Source: Pseudomonadota bacterium | Lineage (GTDB): Bacteria; Pseudomonadota; Gammaproteobacteria; Ga0077536 | Length of the DNA: 64,000 nucleotides | Direction: 5' to 3' | Assembly (NCBI GenBank): GCA_016719885.1 | Contig: JADJYF010000001.1 | Coordinates: 485,820-549,819, forward strand | Part shown: in pieces, positions 33,946 to 42,582 of the stretch | Numbering within the stretch: the first letter of the stretch is position 1 | Layout of the letters: each line of letters opens with the position of its first letter | Notes under the pieces: model-generated | What the model was told of the DNA's origin: nothing | The model's input: the letters and a program-made list of their open reading frames with translations, nothing else | Database searches by the model: none | Made by a program: the position numbers and the translations under genes

Positions 33946-35373
33946 ATGACTTACGGCATTCTTTCCTTCGGCGCCTACATTCCGCCCCTGCGCCTGTCGC
34001 GCCAGGGCATCCTGAGTGCGATAGGCTGGGCAGTGCCTTCGCTGCGCGGCCTCGCCGCCGGCGAACGCTCGGTCGCCAACTGGGACGAAGACGCGCTGAC
34101 CATGGCGGTGGAAGCGGGCCGCGACTGCCTCAACGGCATCGACGTCGTGCCGCCGCACCTGGCGCTGGCCTCGACCACCTTGCCGTTCGCCGATCGCAGC
34201 AACAGCGGCGTCATCGCCGACGCGCTCAATCTCGACAACCGCATGGCGACCGAAGATCTCGCCGGCAGCCGCCGCGCCGCCACCAGCGCGCTGGCGCGCA
34301 TGGCGCACGGCGGACAAACATCGCTGCTGCTGGCGAGTGACTGCCGCGACACGCGGCCGGGCAGCGCCCAGGACATGCTCTACGGCCACGGCGCCGCGGC
34401 GCTGCTGGTCGGCGAAGGCAAACCGGTGGCGGTGTTCCTCGCCAGCGCCTCGCGCCACGAGGATCTCGTCGACCAGTACCGCTCGTCCGACGCCGATTTC
34501 GACTACAGCCTGGAAGAACGCTGGGTGCGCGAAGAGGGCTATCTCAAGATCGTGCCCGAGGTCATCGAAGAAGTGGCGCAGCGCGCCGGCGTGTCCCTGT
34601 CGGACATCGATCACGTGGTGCTGCATGGCTCGGTCGACACCGCGCGCGCGCTGGCCAAGCGTCTCGGCATCGACATCAAGCGCTTCGCCGATACGCTGGG
34701 CGCGAAAGTCGGCGACTGCGGCGTCGCGCAGCCGATGCTGATGCTGGCCAAGGTGCTGGCCGAGGCCGGCGCCAACGAGCGCATCCTGGTGGTGGGTTTC
34801 GGCCAGGGCGCCGACGCCATTCTCGTCCAGACCACGCCGCAGCTGTCGACCATCCAGGGCGGGCGCGGGCCGCAACGCTACCTCGAGCAGTGCCGCGTGA
34901 GCGACAACTACACCTATTTCCTGTCGCTGCGCGGACAGCTCGACATCGACTTCGGCCTGCGCTCCGAGCGCGACAATCGCACCGCGCTGTCGGCCTATTA
35001 CCGCAAGCGCCGCGACATCAATTCCATGCTGGGCGGGCGCTGCCGGGTGTGCAACACCCTGCAGTTCCCGCGTTCGCTTGTGTGCGTGAAATGCGCGTCG
35101 TCTGATTCCCAGGACGGCGAGACGCTGTCCAATCTTACCGGCCGCGTGAAGTCATTCACCGAGGACTGGCTGGCCTATACGCCTTCGCCGCCCTATATCT
35201 ACGGCAACGTCGAATTCGACGACGGCGCCAACATCATGCTGGAATTCACCGACTTCACGGCCGGCCAGGTCAAGGTCGGCGATGCGGTGCGCATGGTGTT
35301 CCGCATCAAGGATTTCGATCACAAGCGCAAGTTCCGCCGTTATTTCTGGAAACCCGCGCCGCTGCTGGGCTGA
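33946..35373 (+). CDS. HMG-CoA synthase-like protein fused to a DUF35 zinc ribbon/OB fold
   Basis: 475 residues in two parts. Residues 1-350 have the thiolase-superfamily fold of HMG-CoA synthase (GAYIPPLRLSR, then VLHGSVDTARALAKRL and ILVVGFGQGADAILV). The active Cys is missing: the loop that normally holds it reads EDLAGSRRAATSAL near residue 108. Residues 362-475 form a DUF35 domain with Cys366, Cys369, Cys380 and Cys383 (CRVCNTLQFPRSLVCVKC), then an OB-fold. The fusion replaces the separate thiolase-like plus DUF35 pair seen at 20241-21819. The reaction is unknown; a retro-aldol or acyl-placing role is possible. Confidence 0.85.
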   Translation: MTYGILSFGAYIPPLRLSRQGILSAIGWAVPSLRGLAAGERSVANWDEDALTMAVEAGRDCLNGIDVVPPHLALASTTLPFADRSNSGVIADALNLDNRMATEDLAGSRRAATSALARMAHGGQTSLLLASDCRDTRPGSAQDMLYGHGAAALLVGEGKPVAVFLASASRHEDLVDQYRSSDADFDYSLEERWVREEGYLKIVPEVIEEVAQRAGVSLSDIDHVVLHGSVDTARALAKRLGIDIKRFADTLGAKVGDCGVAQPMLMLAKVLAEAGANERILVVGFGQGADAILVQTTPQLSTIQGGRGPQRYLEQCRVSDNYTYFLSLRGQLDIDFGLRSERDNRTALSAYYRKRRDINSMLGGRCRVCNTLQFPRSLVCVKCASSDSQDGETLSNLTGRVKSFTEDWLAYTPSPPYIYGNVEFDDGANIMLEFTDFTAGQVKVGDAVRMVFRIKDFDHKRKFRRYFWKPAPLLG

Positions 35374-35419
35374 GTCCCACCGTCGCCCACACAGCATCGC
35401 AAGCTTCAGGAGCATACAC

Positions 35420-36622
35420 ATGGCCAAAGGCATCAAAGACAGGGTCGCGATTATCGGCATGGGCTGTTCGCGTTTCGGCGAACGTTGGGACTGCGGGCCG
35501 GAAGAGCTGATCGTCGAAGCCTTCACCGAGGCCCTCGCCGACGCCAAGATCTCCCGCGAGCAGATTGAAATGGCGTGGTTGGGCCTGTTCTTCCAGGAGC
35601 AGAGCGCCGGCAAGTCGGCGCTGCCGCTCAGCATGTCGCTGCGCCTGCCCAACATTCCCGTCACGCGCGTCGAGAACCTGTGCGCGACCGGTACCGAGGC
35701 CCTGCGCGGCGCGGTGTACGCGGTGGCGGCCGGCGCCTGCGATTTCGCGCTGGCGGTCGGCGTCGAGAAATTGAAGGACACCGGCTACGGCGGCCTGCCG
35801 GAACGCACCAAGGGCAGTTTCGATGACCTGTGGCTGCCGAACGCCACCGCCCCCGGCGCCTTCGCGCAGCTCGCCAGCGCCTACACCGCCAAGCATGGTT
35901 GCGATCCGAAGGATCTGAAGCGCGCCATGGCGCACATCTCCTACAAGAGTCATCAGAACGGCGCCTTGAATCCCAAGGCCCACCTGCAAAAGGCCATCAC
36001 CGAAGAGCAGGCGATGAATGCGCCGATGATCGCCTACCCGCTCGGCCTCTATGACTGCTGCGGCGTCAGCGACGGCGCGGCCTGCGCCATCGTCACCAGC
36101 GTCGAGAAGGCGCGCGAGATGGGCATCAAGGACATGGTCACGGTCAAGGCCATGCAGCTCGCGCCGAGCAATGGTCTCGAAATGTCCAACACCGCATGGG
36201 ACGGCAGCTACCTGTTGACCACGCGCATCGCCGCTGAGCGCGCCTACAAGGAAGCCGGCGTCACCAATCCCGTCGCGCAGATCGACATGACCGAGGTGCA
36301 CGACTGCTTCTCGGTGACCGAACTGGTGGTGATGGAGGACCTCGGACTCTCGACTCCCGGCGGCGCGATCAAGGACGTGCTGGACGGCAAGTTCGACGCC
36401 GATGGCCAGGTGCCGTGCCAGATCGACGGCGGCCTGAAATGCTTTGGTCACCCCATCGGCGCGAGCGGCCTGCGCATGGCCTACGAGATGTACCTGCAAT
36501 TGCTCGGCCGTGCCGGCAAGCGCCAGTTGAAGTCGCCGAGCCTGGGCCTGACCCACAACCTCGGCGGTCATCCGTTCCGCAACGTCGCCAGCGTGTCGAT
36601 CTTCGGCCTGCACTCGGCCTGA
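35420..36622 (+). CDS. Thiolase, SCP-x/acetyl-CoA acetyltransferase type
   Basis: 400 residues. The nucleophile Cys88 is present in RVENLCATGTEALRGAV, and the C-terminal KCFGHPIGASGLRMAYEM holds the His and second Cys region of thiolases; EVHDCFSVTELVVMEDLGL is also typical of the SCP-x group. It should cleave a 3-ketoacyl-CoA with free CoA. It lies 46 bases after the Cys-less synthase-like fusion, so an active thiolase and an altered relative are made together. AGGAGCATACAC precedes ATG 35420. Confidence 0.92.
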   Translation: MAKGIKDRVAIIGMGCSRFGERWDCGPEELIVEAFTEALADAKISREQIEMAWLGLFFQEQSAGKSALPLSMSLRLPNIPVTRVENLCATGTEALRGAVYAVAAGACDFALAVGVEKLKDTGYGGLPERTKGSFDDLWLPNATAPGAFAQLASAYTAKHGCDPKDLKRAMAHISYKSHQNGALNPKAHLQKAITEEQAMNAPMIAYPLGLYDCCGVSDGAACAIVTSVEKAREMGIKDMVTVKAMQLAPSNGLEMSNTAWDGSYLLTTRIAAERAYKEAGVTNPVAQIDMTEVHDCFSVTELVVMEDLGLSTPGGAIKDVLDGKFDADGQVPCQIDGGLKCFGHPIGASGLRMAYEMYLQLLGRAGKRQLKSPSLGLTHNLGGHPFRNVASVSIFGLHSA

Positions 36623-36630
36623 GCCGGCCC

Positions 36631-36668
36631 GCCTCACCCCGCCGCCGCGAAGTGCGACGGGGTGAGGC
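36631..36668 (+). terminator. GC-rich hairpin after thiolase gene
   Basis: An 11-bp stem GCCTCACCCCG / CGGGGTGAGGC begins 8 bases after the thiolase stop. No T run follows, so it may lower rather than stop downstream transcription, or protect the upstream mRNA. Confidence 0.45.
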
Positions 36669-36783
36669 GCTGAACCGCCGGCCACCGCCGCGCGTAGCTG
36701 GCGGTACCATCCCCGTGATGCGTCTGCGGCCATGCACTCCGGTGCGTGGATCTCGAATCGTGTTTGTTTATCGGAGCCCGAGC

Positions 36784-37929
36784 ATGAATCCCTATCACTC
36801 GCCGTGGATGACGGCCGACCATGAACTCTATCGCGACACCGTGCGTCGCTTCATCGAAACCGAGTTCGTGCCGAGCCGCGAGCGCTGGATAGAGCAGGGC
36901 CGACCGGAGCCCGAAGCGTGGGCCAAGGCCGGCGCGGTCGGCATGCTGCTGCCCGACGTACCGGCCGAATACGGCGGCGGTGGTGGCGACTTCGGTTTCG
37001 ACGTCATCACCTACGAGGAACTGTCGCGCGCCTGCATTTCGAGCTTCGGCAACGGCATCCAGAGCATCGTCGCCCATTACCTGGTGCGCTACGGCACCGA
37101 GGCGCAGAAGCACAAGTGGCTGCCGGGCATGGCCAGCGGCGAGATCATCGCGTCCATCGCCATGACCGAGCCCGGCACCGGCTCTGACCTGCAGGCGGTC
37201 AAGACCCGCGCACAGCGCGACGGCGATGAGTACGTCCTGAACGGCGCCAAGACCTTCATCACCAACGGCTACAACGCCAACCTCATCTGCGTGGTGTGCA
37301 AGACCGATCCCGAAGCACGCGCCAAGGGCATATCGCTGCTGATGGTGGAAGTCGACGCACTCGACGGCTTCCGTCGCAACAAGCCGCTCAAGAAGGTCGG
37401 CATGAAGGGTCAGGACACCTGCGAGCTGTTCTTCGACGACGTGCGCGTGCCGGTCGAGAACATTCTCGGCGGCGTGGAAGGGCAGGGCTTCTACCAGCTC
37501 ATGGCGCAGCTGCCGCGCGAGCGCCTGATCATCGGCGTGTCGGCGGTGGCGGCGATGGAAGCGGTGCTGGAAGGCACCATCGACTATTGCAAGCAGCGCA
37601 AGGCCTTCGGCCAGACGCTGCTGGATTTCCAGAACACCAAGTTCAAGCTCGCCGAACTCAAGACCGAGACCAAGATCGCGCGGGTCTTCCTCGACCACTG
37701 CATCGAACAGCTGAACGCCGGCACGCTCGACAACGAGACCGCTTCGATGGCCAAGTGGTGGTGCAGCGAAAAGCAGTTCGAGACCGCCCACCAGTGCCTG
37801 CAGCTGCACGGCGGCTATGGCTACATGCTGGAATACCCGGTCGCGCATTACTTTGCTGATGCGCGCGTGCAGATGATTTACGGTGGCTCCAACGAAATCA
37901 TGAAGGAGCTGATCGGGCGCTCGCTGTAG
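36784..37929 (+). CDS. Acyl-CoA dehydrogenase
   Basis: 381 residues. FAD-domain runs include ASIAMTEPGTGSDLQAVKTR, EYVLNGAKTFITNGYNANLI, KKVGMKGQDTCELFFDDVRV and FGQTLLDFQNTKFKLAELK. The catalytic base is probably Glu371 in GGSNEIMKELIGRSL. It resembles the general long-chain type that feeds ETF. ATG 36784 is chosen because GGAGCCCGAGC precedes it and the family N-terminus follows; the much longer open frame upstream belongs to other sequence. The ligase gene begins 17 bases later. Confidence 0.93.
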   Translation: MNPYHSPWMTADHELYRDTVRRFIETEFVPSRERWIEQGRPEPEAWAKAGAVGMLLPDVPAEYGGGGGDFGFDVITYEELSRACISSFGNGIQSIVAHYLVRYGTEAQKHKWLPGMASGEIIASIAMTEPGTGSDLQAVKTRAQRDGDEYVLNGAKTFITNGYNANLICVVCKTDPEARAKGISLLMVEVDALDGFRRNKPLKKVGMKGQDTCELFFDDVRVPVENILGGVEGQGFYQLMAQLPRERLIIGVSAVAAMEAVLEGTIDYCKQRKAFGQTLLDFQNTKFKLAELKTETKIARVFLDHCIEQLNAGTLDNETASMAKWWCSEKQFETAHQCLQLHGGYGYMLEYPVAHYFADARVQMIYGGSNEIMKELIGRSL

Positions 37930-37946
37930 GCGAGCCTCGAAGAGCC

Positions 37947-39473
37947 ATGACCGCCAACGCCAATCTCTACGCACGCCTCGCGGCGGGCTTCGACCCGCGC
38001 GCGGTTTTCCTCGAACTGCCCGACGGCAGTCGTTACACCTACGGCGATGCCGAACGCGCCAGCGCCAAGGTCGCCAATGCCTTGCGCGCGCTCGGCCTCG
38101 AGCCCGGCGACTGCGCGGCGGCGGTGGCGGAGAAGAGCGTCGCACTGGTGTGGCTGTATCTCGGCTGCCTGCGCGCGGGAGTCATCTACCAGCCCTTGAA
38201 CAGCTCCTACAGCGAACGCGAACTGGCGTTCTTCATCGGCAATTCCGGCGCTAGCCTGGTGGTGCACGATCCGCAGCTCGCGGAACGCATCGATGCGGCC
38301 TGCGCGCAGTGCGAGAAGGCGCCGCGACGGCTGACCCTGGACGCCCAAGGCGAGGGCGAGATCGCGAGCGCCTGGGCCGGCGCCGCCGAGCATTTCGACA
38401 CCATCCGCGCCGAGGGCGATACGGTCGCGGCCTTGCTCTATTCCTCGGGCACGACCGGTACGCCCAAGGGCATCCCCATCACCCACGACAACCTCTACAG
38501 CAATGCCGAGGCGCTGCGTGCGGCCTGGGGCTTTACGCGCGACGACGTGCTGCTGCACGCGTTGCCCTTCTATCACGTGCACGGCCTGTTCATCACGCTG
38601 CACCCGGCCATGCTGGCCGGCATGCGCCTGCGCTTCCACGCGCGCTTCGATGCCGAGGAAGTCTTGCACGGCCTGGCGGGTGCGACGCTGTTCGCCGGTG
38701 TGCCGACCTATTACACGCGCCTGCTCGGCCTGGCGGGCTTCGACAGCGCCGCGTGCGCGACGCTGCGCCTGTTCATTTCGGGCTCGGCGCCCTTGCTCGA
38801 ATCCACTTTCCACGAGTTCAGCGCGCGCACCGGCAAGGTCATCCTCGAGCGCTACGGCATGACCGAAACCGGCATCAACACGTCCAACCCGCTGCTTGGC
38901 GAACGCCGCGCCGGCTCGGTGGGGCTGCCGTTGCCCGGCACCGACGTGCGCATCGTGAGCGAGCAGGGCGCGCCGCTGGCCGAGGGCGAGATCGGTGAAA
39001 TCGAAGTGCGCGGACCGAACGTGTTTCGCGGTTACTGGCGTTTGCCGGAGCAAAGCGCGTCGGCATTCAGTGCCGACGGCTACTTCCGCACCGGCGACCA
39101 GGGCCGCTTCGACGCCGACGGCTATCTCCACATCGTCGGCCGCAGCAAGGACATGATCATCAGCGGCGGTCTGAACGTCTATCCCAAGGAAATCGAAGCC
39201 GAGCTGGATGAACTGCCGAACGTGGTGGAGTCGGCGGTGTTCGGCGTGCCGCATGCCGATTTCGGCGAGGCGGTGATGGCGGCGGTGATCGCGTGCGGCG
39301 ACTTCGACGAGGCGGCGGTGCTCACGCATCTGCGTGCGCGGCTGGCGGGCTTCAAGCTGCCCAAGCGCATCGTCACGGTCAGCGACCTGCCGCGCAACAC
39401 CATGGGCAAGGTACAGAAGAGCCGCTTGCGCGACAGTTACGCCGGCACGTTCGCGTCCGACGCGCGCGGCTGA
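37947..39473 (+). CDS. matB: Malonyl-CoA synthetase-like acyl-CoA ligase
   Basis: 508 residues, ANL superfamily. The ATP loop is LLYSSGTTGTPKGIPITHDN. ALPFYHVHGLFITLHPAMLA, LFISGSAPLLESTFHEFSAR and ILERYGMTETGINTSNPLLG match the malonyl/methylmalonyl-CoA synthetase (MatB) wording. YFRTGDQGRFDADGYLHIVG and the final RNTMGKVQKSRLR hold the hinge and catalytic Lys. It would make malonyl- or methylmalonyl-CoA, or a similar dicarboxyl-CoA, from acid, ATP and CoA. It closely follows the acyl-CoA dehydrogenase. The exact acid is an inference from the motif match. Confidence 0.82.
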   Translation: MTANANLYARLAAGFDPRAVFLELPDGSRYTYGDAERASAKVANALRALGLEPGDCAAAVAEKSVALVWLYLGCLRAGVIYQPLNSSYSERELAFFIGNSGASLVVHDPQLAERIDAACAQCEKAPRRLTLDAQGEGEIASAWAGAAEHFDTIRAEGDTVAALLYSSGTTGTPKGIPITHDNLYSNAEALRAAWGFTRDDVLLHALPFYHVHGLFITLHPAMLAGMRLRFHARFDAEEVLHGLAGATLFAGVPTYYTRLLGLAGFDSAACATLRLFISGSAPLLESTFHEFSARTGKVILERYGMTETGINTSNPLLGERRAGSVGLPLPGTDVRIVSEQGAPLAEGEIGEIEVRGPNVFRGYWRLPEQSASAFSADGYFRTGDQGRFDADGYLHIVGRSKDMIISGGLNVYPKEIEAELDELPNVVESAVFGVPHADFGEAVMAAVIACGDFDEAAVLTHLRARLAGFKLPKRIVTVSDLPRNTMGKVQKSRLRDSYAGTFASDARG

Positions 39474-39477
39474 CAGC

Positions 39478-41097
39478 ATGGGCGCGGCCGTCGACCGCCG
39501 AAGTCTCGCGACGGTCGGCGTTGGCTGGCTGGCGGCGCTCGGTGTCGGCAGCGCCGCGCTATTGCTGTGGATCGGCGTCAAGCCGACCCTGGCCGGCATC
39601 AATTCCGATGCCGCCGTCTACCTGCTGCAGGCCGACTGGCTGTCACCGTGGCGCGCGACGGATATCGATTTCGGCGCGCGACTTTTTGCTCATTACCCGT
39701 TTCCGCCCCTCTATCCGCTGTTGATGGCGCTGCTCGGCATCGGCAGCGGCACGCCCGAACTCGCCTATGCACTCGATGCACTGCTGCTGGCGACGGCGGT
39801 CGTCGCCAGCGCATGCTGGGCGCGACGCATCGGCTGCGGCGTAGCCGGCGTGATGCTCGCCGCCTGCAGCCTGGCGCTCACGCCCATCGCGCTCTTTACC
39901 GCCATGGGGGTGTTCAGCGAACCGCTGTACCTGGCGCTGTCCATGGCCGCGCTGGCGATCGTGGCAAGGCCGCGGCCGGCGCCGCGACATTGGTATGCCG
40001 CCGCCATGCTGTTGGGCGCCGCGGCCCTGACCCGCGGCGCGGGATTGTTCGCGCTGGCGGCGCTGCTCGGCTGTTGGGCATGGCGCACGCGTGGGCGCGA
40101 CGCCGGCCTGACACCGCTGCTGGCCATCGGCGCGCCGCTGGCGTGGATGCTGTTCAAGGCGGCCCAGGGCTGGAGCGGCGGCTACACCCACACGCTGTTC
40201 GCCGGCGGCGTGGCGCCGGTGCTGGCGGGCCTCGTTGAACAGCTGCCGACCAATCTGCGCGCGCTCGCTTATCACTTTCCGCGCTGTTTCGATTTCCTCG
40301 GCAGCCGGCACGGCGCCGTGATCGTCGCGGTGCTGTTCGTGCCGGCCGTGCTGAGCTGGGCGCGACGCCTGCGCGAGGCGCAAGTCGATGCCTGGTACGC
40401 GCTGATTTATCTCGGTGTGATCGTGGCATGGCCTTACCCCAATCACTTCGCGCGCTTTCTCCTCGTCCTGTTGCCGCTGTACGCGGCCTACGCCGCGCTC
40501 GGCATGACGGCGCTGGCGGGCGCCCTCGGCCACGCGGCCGCGACGCGCCACGCGGCGAGCTTGTGTGCGCTGCTGCTGGCGCTGGTGGTGGCGCCGAGCG
40601 CGCTGCAAATAGCGTTCGGCATCGCGCGCGCGGCTGACGCCGAGGAAAGCGTCCATGCACGCATGGCGAGCTGGTACGGACACGACAGCCTGGCCACGGC
40701 GCGTCGTGCCACGGCTTTCTCGCTGCGAGTGCTGGAGGTGATGGGCGACCTCGGCGCACAGCTACCGAAGGACGCCTGCGTGAGCGCGACCATGGCCGAG
40801 ATGTTCATGCTGCACGCCCGACGTTACAGCCGTCCACCGCCCAGCCAGCGCGATTCGCTGGCCAGCCTGCGCGACGCGCTGGCGCGCTGTCCTTACGTGC
40901 TGATGCTCGGCGCCACGGCGTTCCCGGCGGCCGATTTTCCCGCCTATTATCCGCGCTCACGGGTGGCGGACGATCTCGACACGCTGGTCAGCGTGCAGCG
41001 TACAGGCGCACAGCGCGATGGCGCGCCGCTGGCGATCCTTGCGCGATTCGACGCGTCTCGGCGACACACCGACGGCGACCCTGCCCGGCGCCCCTAA
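39478..41097 (+). CDS. Polytopic membrane glycosyltransferase-like protein (GT39/ArnT-like)
   Basis: 539 residues with about ten membrane helices (for example VGWLAALGVGSAALLLWIG, FLLVLLPLYAAYAALGMTAL and LCALLLALVVAPSALQIAF). The first periplasmic loop GINSDAAVYLLQADWL carries an Asp as in GT-C enzymes, which take lipid-linked sugars, and a soluble C-terminal part follows. I see no motif that fixes the family beyond GT-C. ATG 39478 lies 4 bases after the ligase stop. It is an odd companion for CoA genes; its C-terminal tail is Arg/Asp-rich. Confidence 0.65.
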   Translation: MGAAVDRRSLATVGVGWLAALGVGSAALLLWIGVKPTLAGINSDAAVYLLQADWLSPWRATDIDFGARLFAHYPFPPLYPLLMALLGIGSGTPELAYALDALLLATAVVASACWARRIGCGVAGVMLAACSLALTPIALFTAMGVFSEPLYLALSMAALAIVARPRPAPRHWYAAAMLLGAAALTRGAGLFALAALLGCWAWRTRGRDAGLTPLLAIGAPLAWMLFKAAQGWSGGYTHTLFAGGVAPVLAGLVEQLPTNLRALAYHFPRCFDFLGSRHGAVIVAVLFVPAVLSWARRLREAQVDAWYALIYLGVIVAWPYPNHFARFLLVLLPLYAAYAALGMTALAGALGHAAATRHAASLCALLLALVVAPSALQIAFGIARAADAEESVHARMASWYGHDSLATARRATAFSLRVLEVMGDLGAQLPKDACVSATMAEMFMLHARRYSRPPPSQRDSLASLRDALARCPYVLMLGATAFPAADFPAYYPRSRVADDLDTLVSVQRTGAQRDGAPLAILARFDASRRHTDGDPARRP

Positions 41098-41112
41098 TCG
41101 CGCCCGCGGCAC

Positions 41113-41118
41113 TATAAT
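41113..41118 (+). promoter_or_regulatory. Candidate -10 box before the MaoC/CitE operon
   Basis: A perfect TATAAT stands 42 bases before ATG 41161 in otherwise GC-rich sequence. No -35 hexamer is visible 17 bases upstream, so an activator or an upstream element would be needed. It marks the likely start of the next transcription unit. Confidence 0.5.
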
Positions 41119-41160
41119 GCCGGCACCTTCACACGCGCAGTCAACACGGGGGACGACCGC

Positions 41161-41616
41161 ATGGCTGGACTATATTTCGAGGAATTTCACGTCGGGCAGA
41201 TCTTCAAGCATGCGATCCACCGCACGCTCACCGAAACCGACAACGTGCTGTTCACGGCGATGACCCACAATCCGGCGCGTCTGCACCTGGACGAGGAGTA
41301 TTGCCGCACCGAGACCGAGTTCGGCCAGCGCATCGTCAACAGCGCCTTCACGCTGGCGCTGATGGTCGGCATCAGCGTGCATGACACCACCCTCGGCACC
41401 ACCGTCGCCAATCTCGGCTGGGACGAAGTGCGTTTCCCGGCGCCGCTGTTTCACGGCGACACCATCCGCGTCGAAACCGAGGTGCTGGAACTGCGCGAGA
41501 GCAAGTCCCGTCCGCAGAATGGCGTGGTGATTTTCGCGCATCGTGCCTACAACCAGAAGAACCAGCTGGTGGCGGTATGCAAGCGCTCCGGCCTGATGCT
41601 GAGGAAGCCGGCATGA
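41161..41616 (+). CDS. MaoC-family hot-dog dehydratase/hydratase
   Basis: 151 residues. FEEFHVGQIFKHAIHRTLTE is followed by the hydratase motif region DNVLFTAMTHNPARLHLDEE, where the Asp and His (here in TETDNV and RLHLDEE) form the R-hydratase-type site. Paired MaoC plus CitE genes occur in mesaconyl-CoA hydratase and beta-methylmalyl-CoA lyase systems and in itaconate/citramalate routes. The stop overlaps the CitE start (ATGA), so the two proteins are made together, and a hydration followed by C-C cleavage is the likely sequence. Confidence 0.87.
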   Translation: MAGLYFEEFHVGQIFKHAIHRTLTETDNVLFTAMTHNPARLHLDEEYCRTETEFGQRIVNSAFTLALMVGISVHDTTLGTTVANLGWDEVRFPAPLFHGDTIRVETEVLELRESKSRPQNGVVIFAHRAYNQKNQLVAVCKRSGLMLRKPA

Positions 41617-42494
41617 GCCTGCGTTCGCTGCTGTTCGCGCCGGGCGACAGCGACAAGAAAATGGCCAAGGCGTCCGAGAGCGGCGCCGACTGCGTGATCC
41701 TCGATCTCGAGGATTCGGTTGCCGCCAGCCGCAAGCCCATAGCGCGCGACATGGTGCGCGAGTTCCTGAAGGGCAGCACCAACCCGAACGTCGAGTTCTG
41801 GGTGCGTTGCAATCCACTCGATGGCCCGTACGTGTTGCAGGACATCGCGGCGGTCGCGCCGGCCGCGCCCAAGGGCATCATCCTGCCCAAGACCAACGGC
41901 GCCGAGGACATCGTCACGGTCTCGCATTTCCTCGACGTGCTGGAAGCCGAGCACGGCATCGCGGCCGGCAGCATCGGCATCCTGCCGGTCGCCACCGAGA
42001 CCGCCGCCGCGCCTTTCGGCCTTGGCAGCTACAACAAGAACACGCCGCGTCTGCGCGGGCTGACCTGGGGCGCAGAGGATCTCGGCGCCGCGGTCGGTGC
42101 GAGTTCCAATCTCGAAGCCAATGGCCAGTGGACCTCGCCTTTCGTGCAGGTGCGCGCGCTGTGCTTGTTCGCGGCGCACGCGGCCGGCGTGCAGGCCGTC
42201 GATACCGTGATGGCGGACTTCCGCGATCTCGCCGGTCTTGAGCGGGTGTGCAACGAGGCGCGGCGTGACGGCTTCACCGGCAAGATAGCCATCCATCCCG
42301 CCCAGGTGCCGGTCATCAACCAGGCCTTCAGCCCCAGCGATGCGGAGATTGCCCACGCCCGCGCGGTGCTGGAACTGTTCGCGGCCAACCCGGATGCGGG
42401 TACCCTGCAGCTGAACGGCAAGATGATCGACAAGCCGCACGAAGTGCAGGCCAAGCGCATCCTGGCCATGGCTGACAAGCTCAAGGCGCGTTGA
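41613..42494 (+). CDS. CoA ester lyase, CitE/HpcH/MclA family
   Basis: 293 residues. SLLFAPGDSDKKMAKASESG, then DCVILDLEDSVAASRK, WVRCNPLDG, KGIILPKTNGAEDI, TWGAEDLGAAVGASSN and KIAIHPAQVPVINQAFSP are the family landmarks; the Glu of the ILPVATETA strand and the Asp of the DFRDL segment fit the Mg site. The enzyme splits or forms a 3-hydroxyacyl-CoA such as malyl-, methylmalyl- or citramalyl-CoA into acetyl- or propionyl-CoA and glyoxylate or pyruvate. Which of these is not clear. A strong hairpin follows the stop. Confidence 0.9.
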   Translation: MSLRSLLFAPGDSDKKMAKASESGADCVILDLEDSVAASRKPIARDMVREFLKGSTNPNVEFWVRCNPLDGPYVLQDIAAVAPAAPKGIILPKTNGAEDIVTVSHFLDVLEAEHGIAAGSIGILPVATETAAAPFGLGSYNKNTPRLRGLTWGAEDLGAAVGASSNLEANGQWTSPFVQVRALCLFAAHAAGVQAVDTVMADFRDLAGLERVCNEARRDGFTGKIAIHPAQVPVINQAFSPSDAEIAHARAVLELFAANPDAGTLQLNGKMIDKPHEVQAKRILAMADKLKAR

Positions 42495-42499
42495 GCACG

Positions 42500-42530
42500 C
42501 GACGCGGACCGCAACAGGCGGTCCGCGTCG
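42500..42530 (+). terminator. Perfect 13-bp hairpin after the CitE gene
   Basis: CGACGCGGACCGC and GCGGTCCGCGTCG are perfect complements around loop AACAG, starting 6 bases after the stop. No T tract follows, so this may be a rho-independent terminator of reduced type or an mRNA 3' stabiliser. It separates the MaoC/CitE pair from the dehalogenase gene. Confidence 0.6.
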
Positions 42531-42582
42531 ACAGCGCGCACGACTGGCCACCCACTTCACTCAAGCCCCGGAGGCTCGCGGC

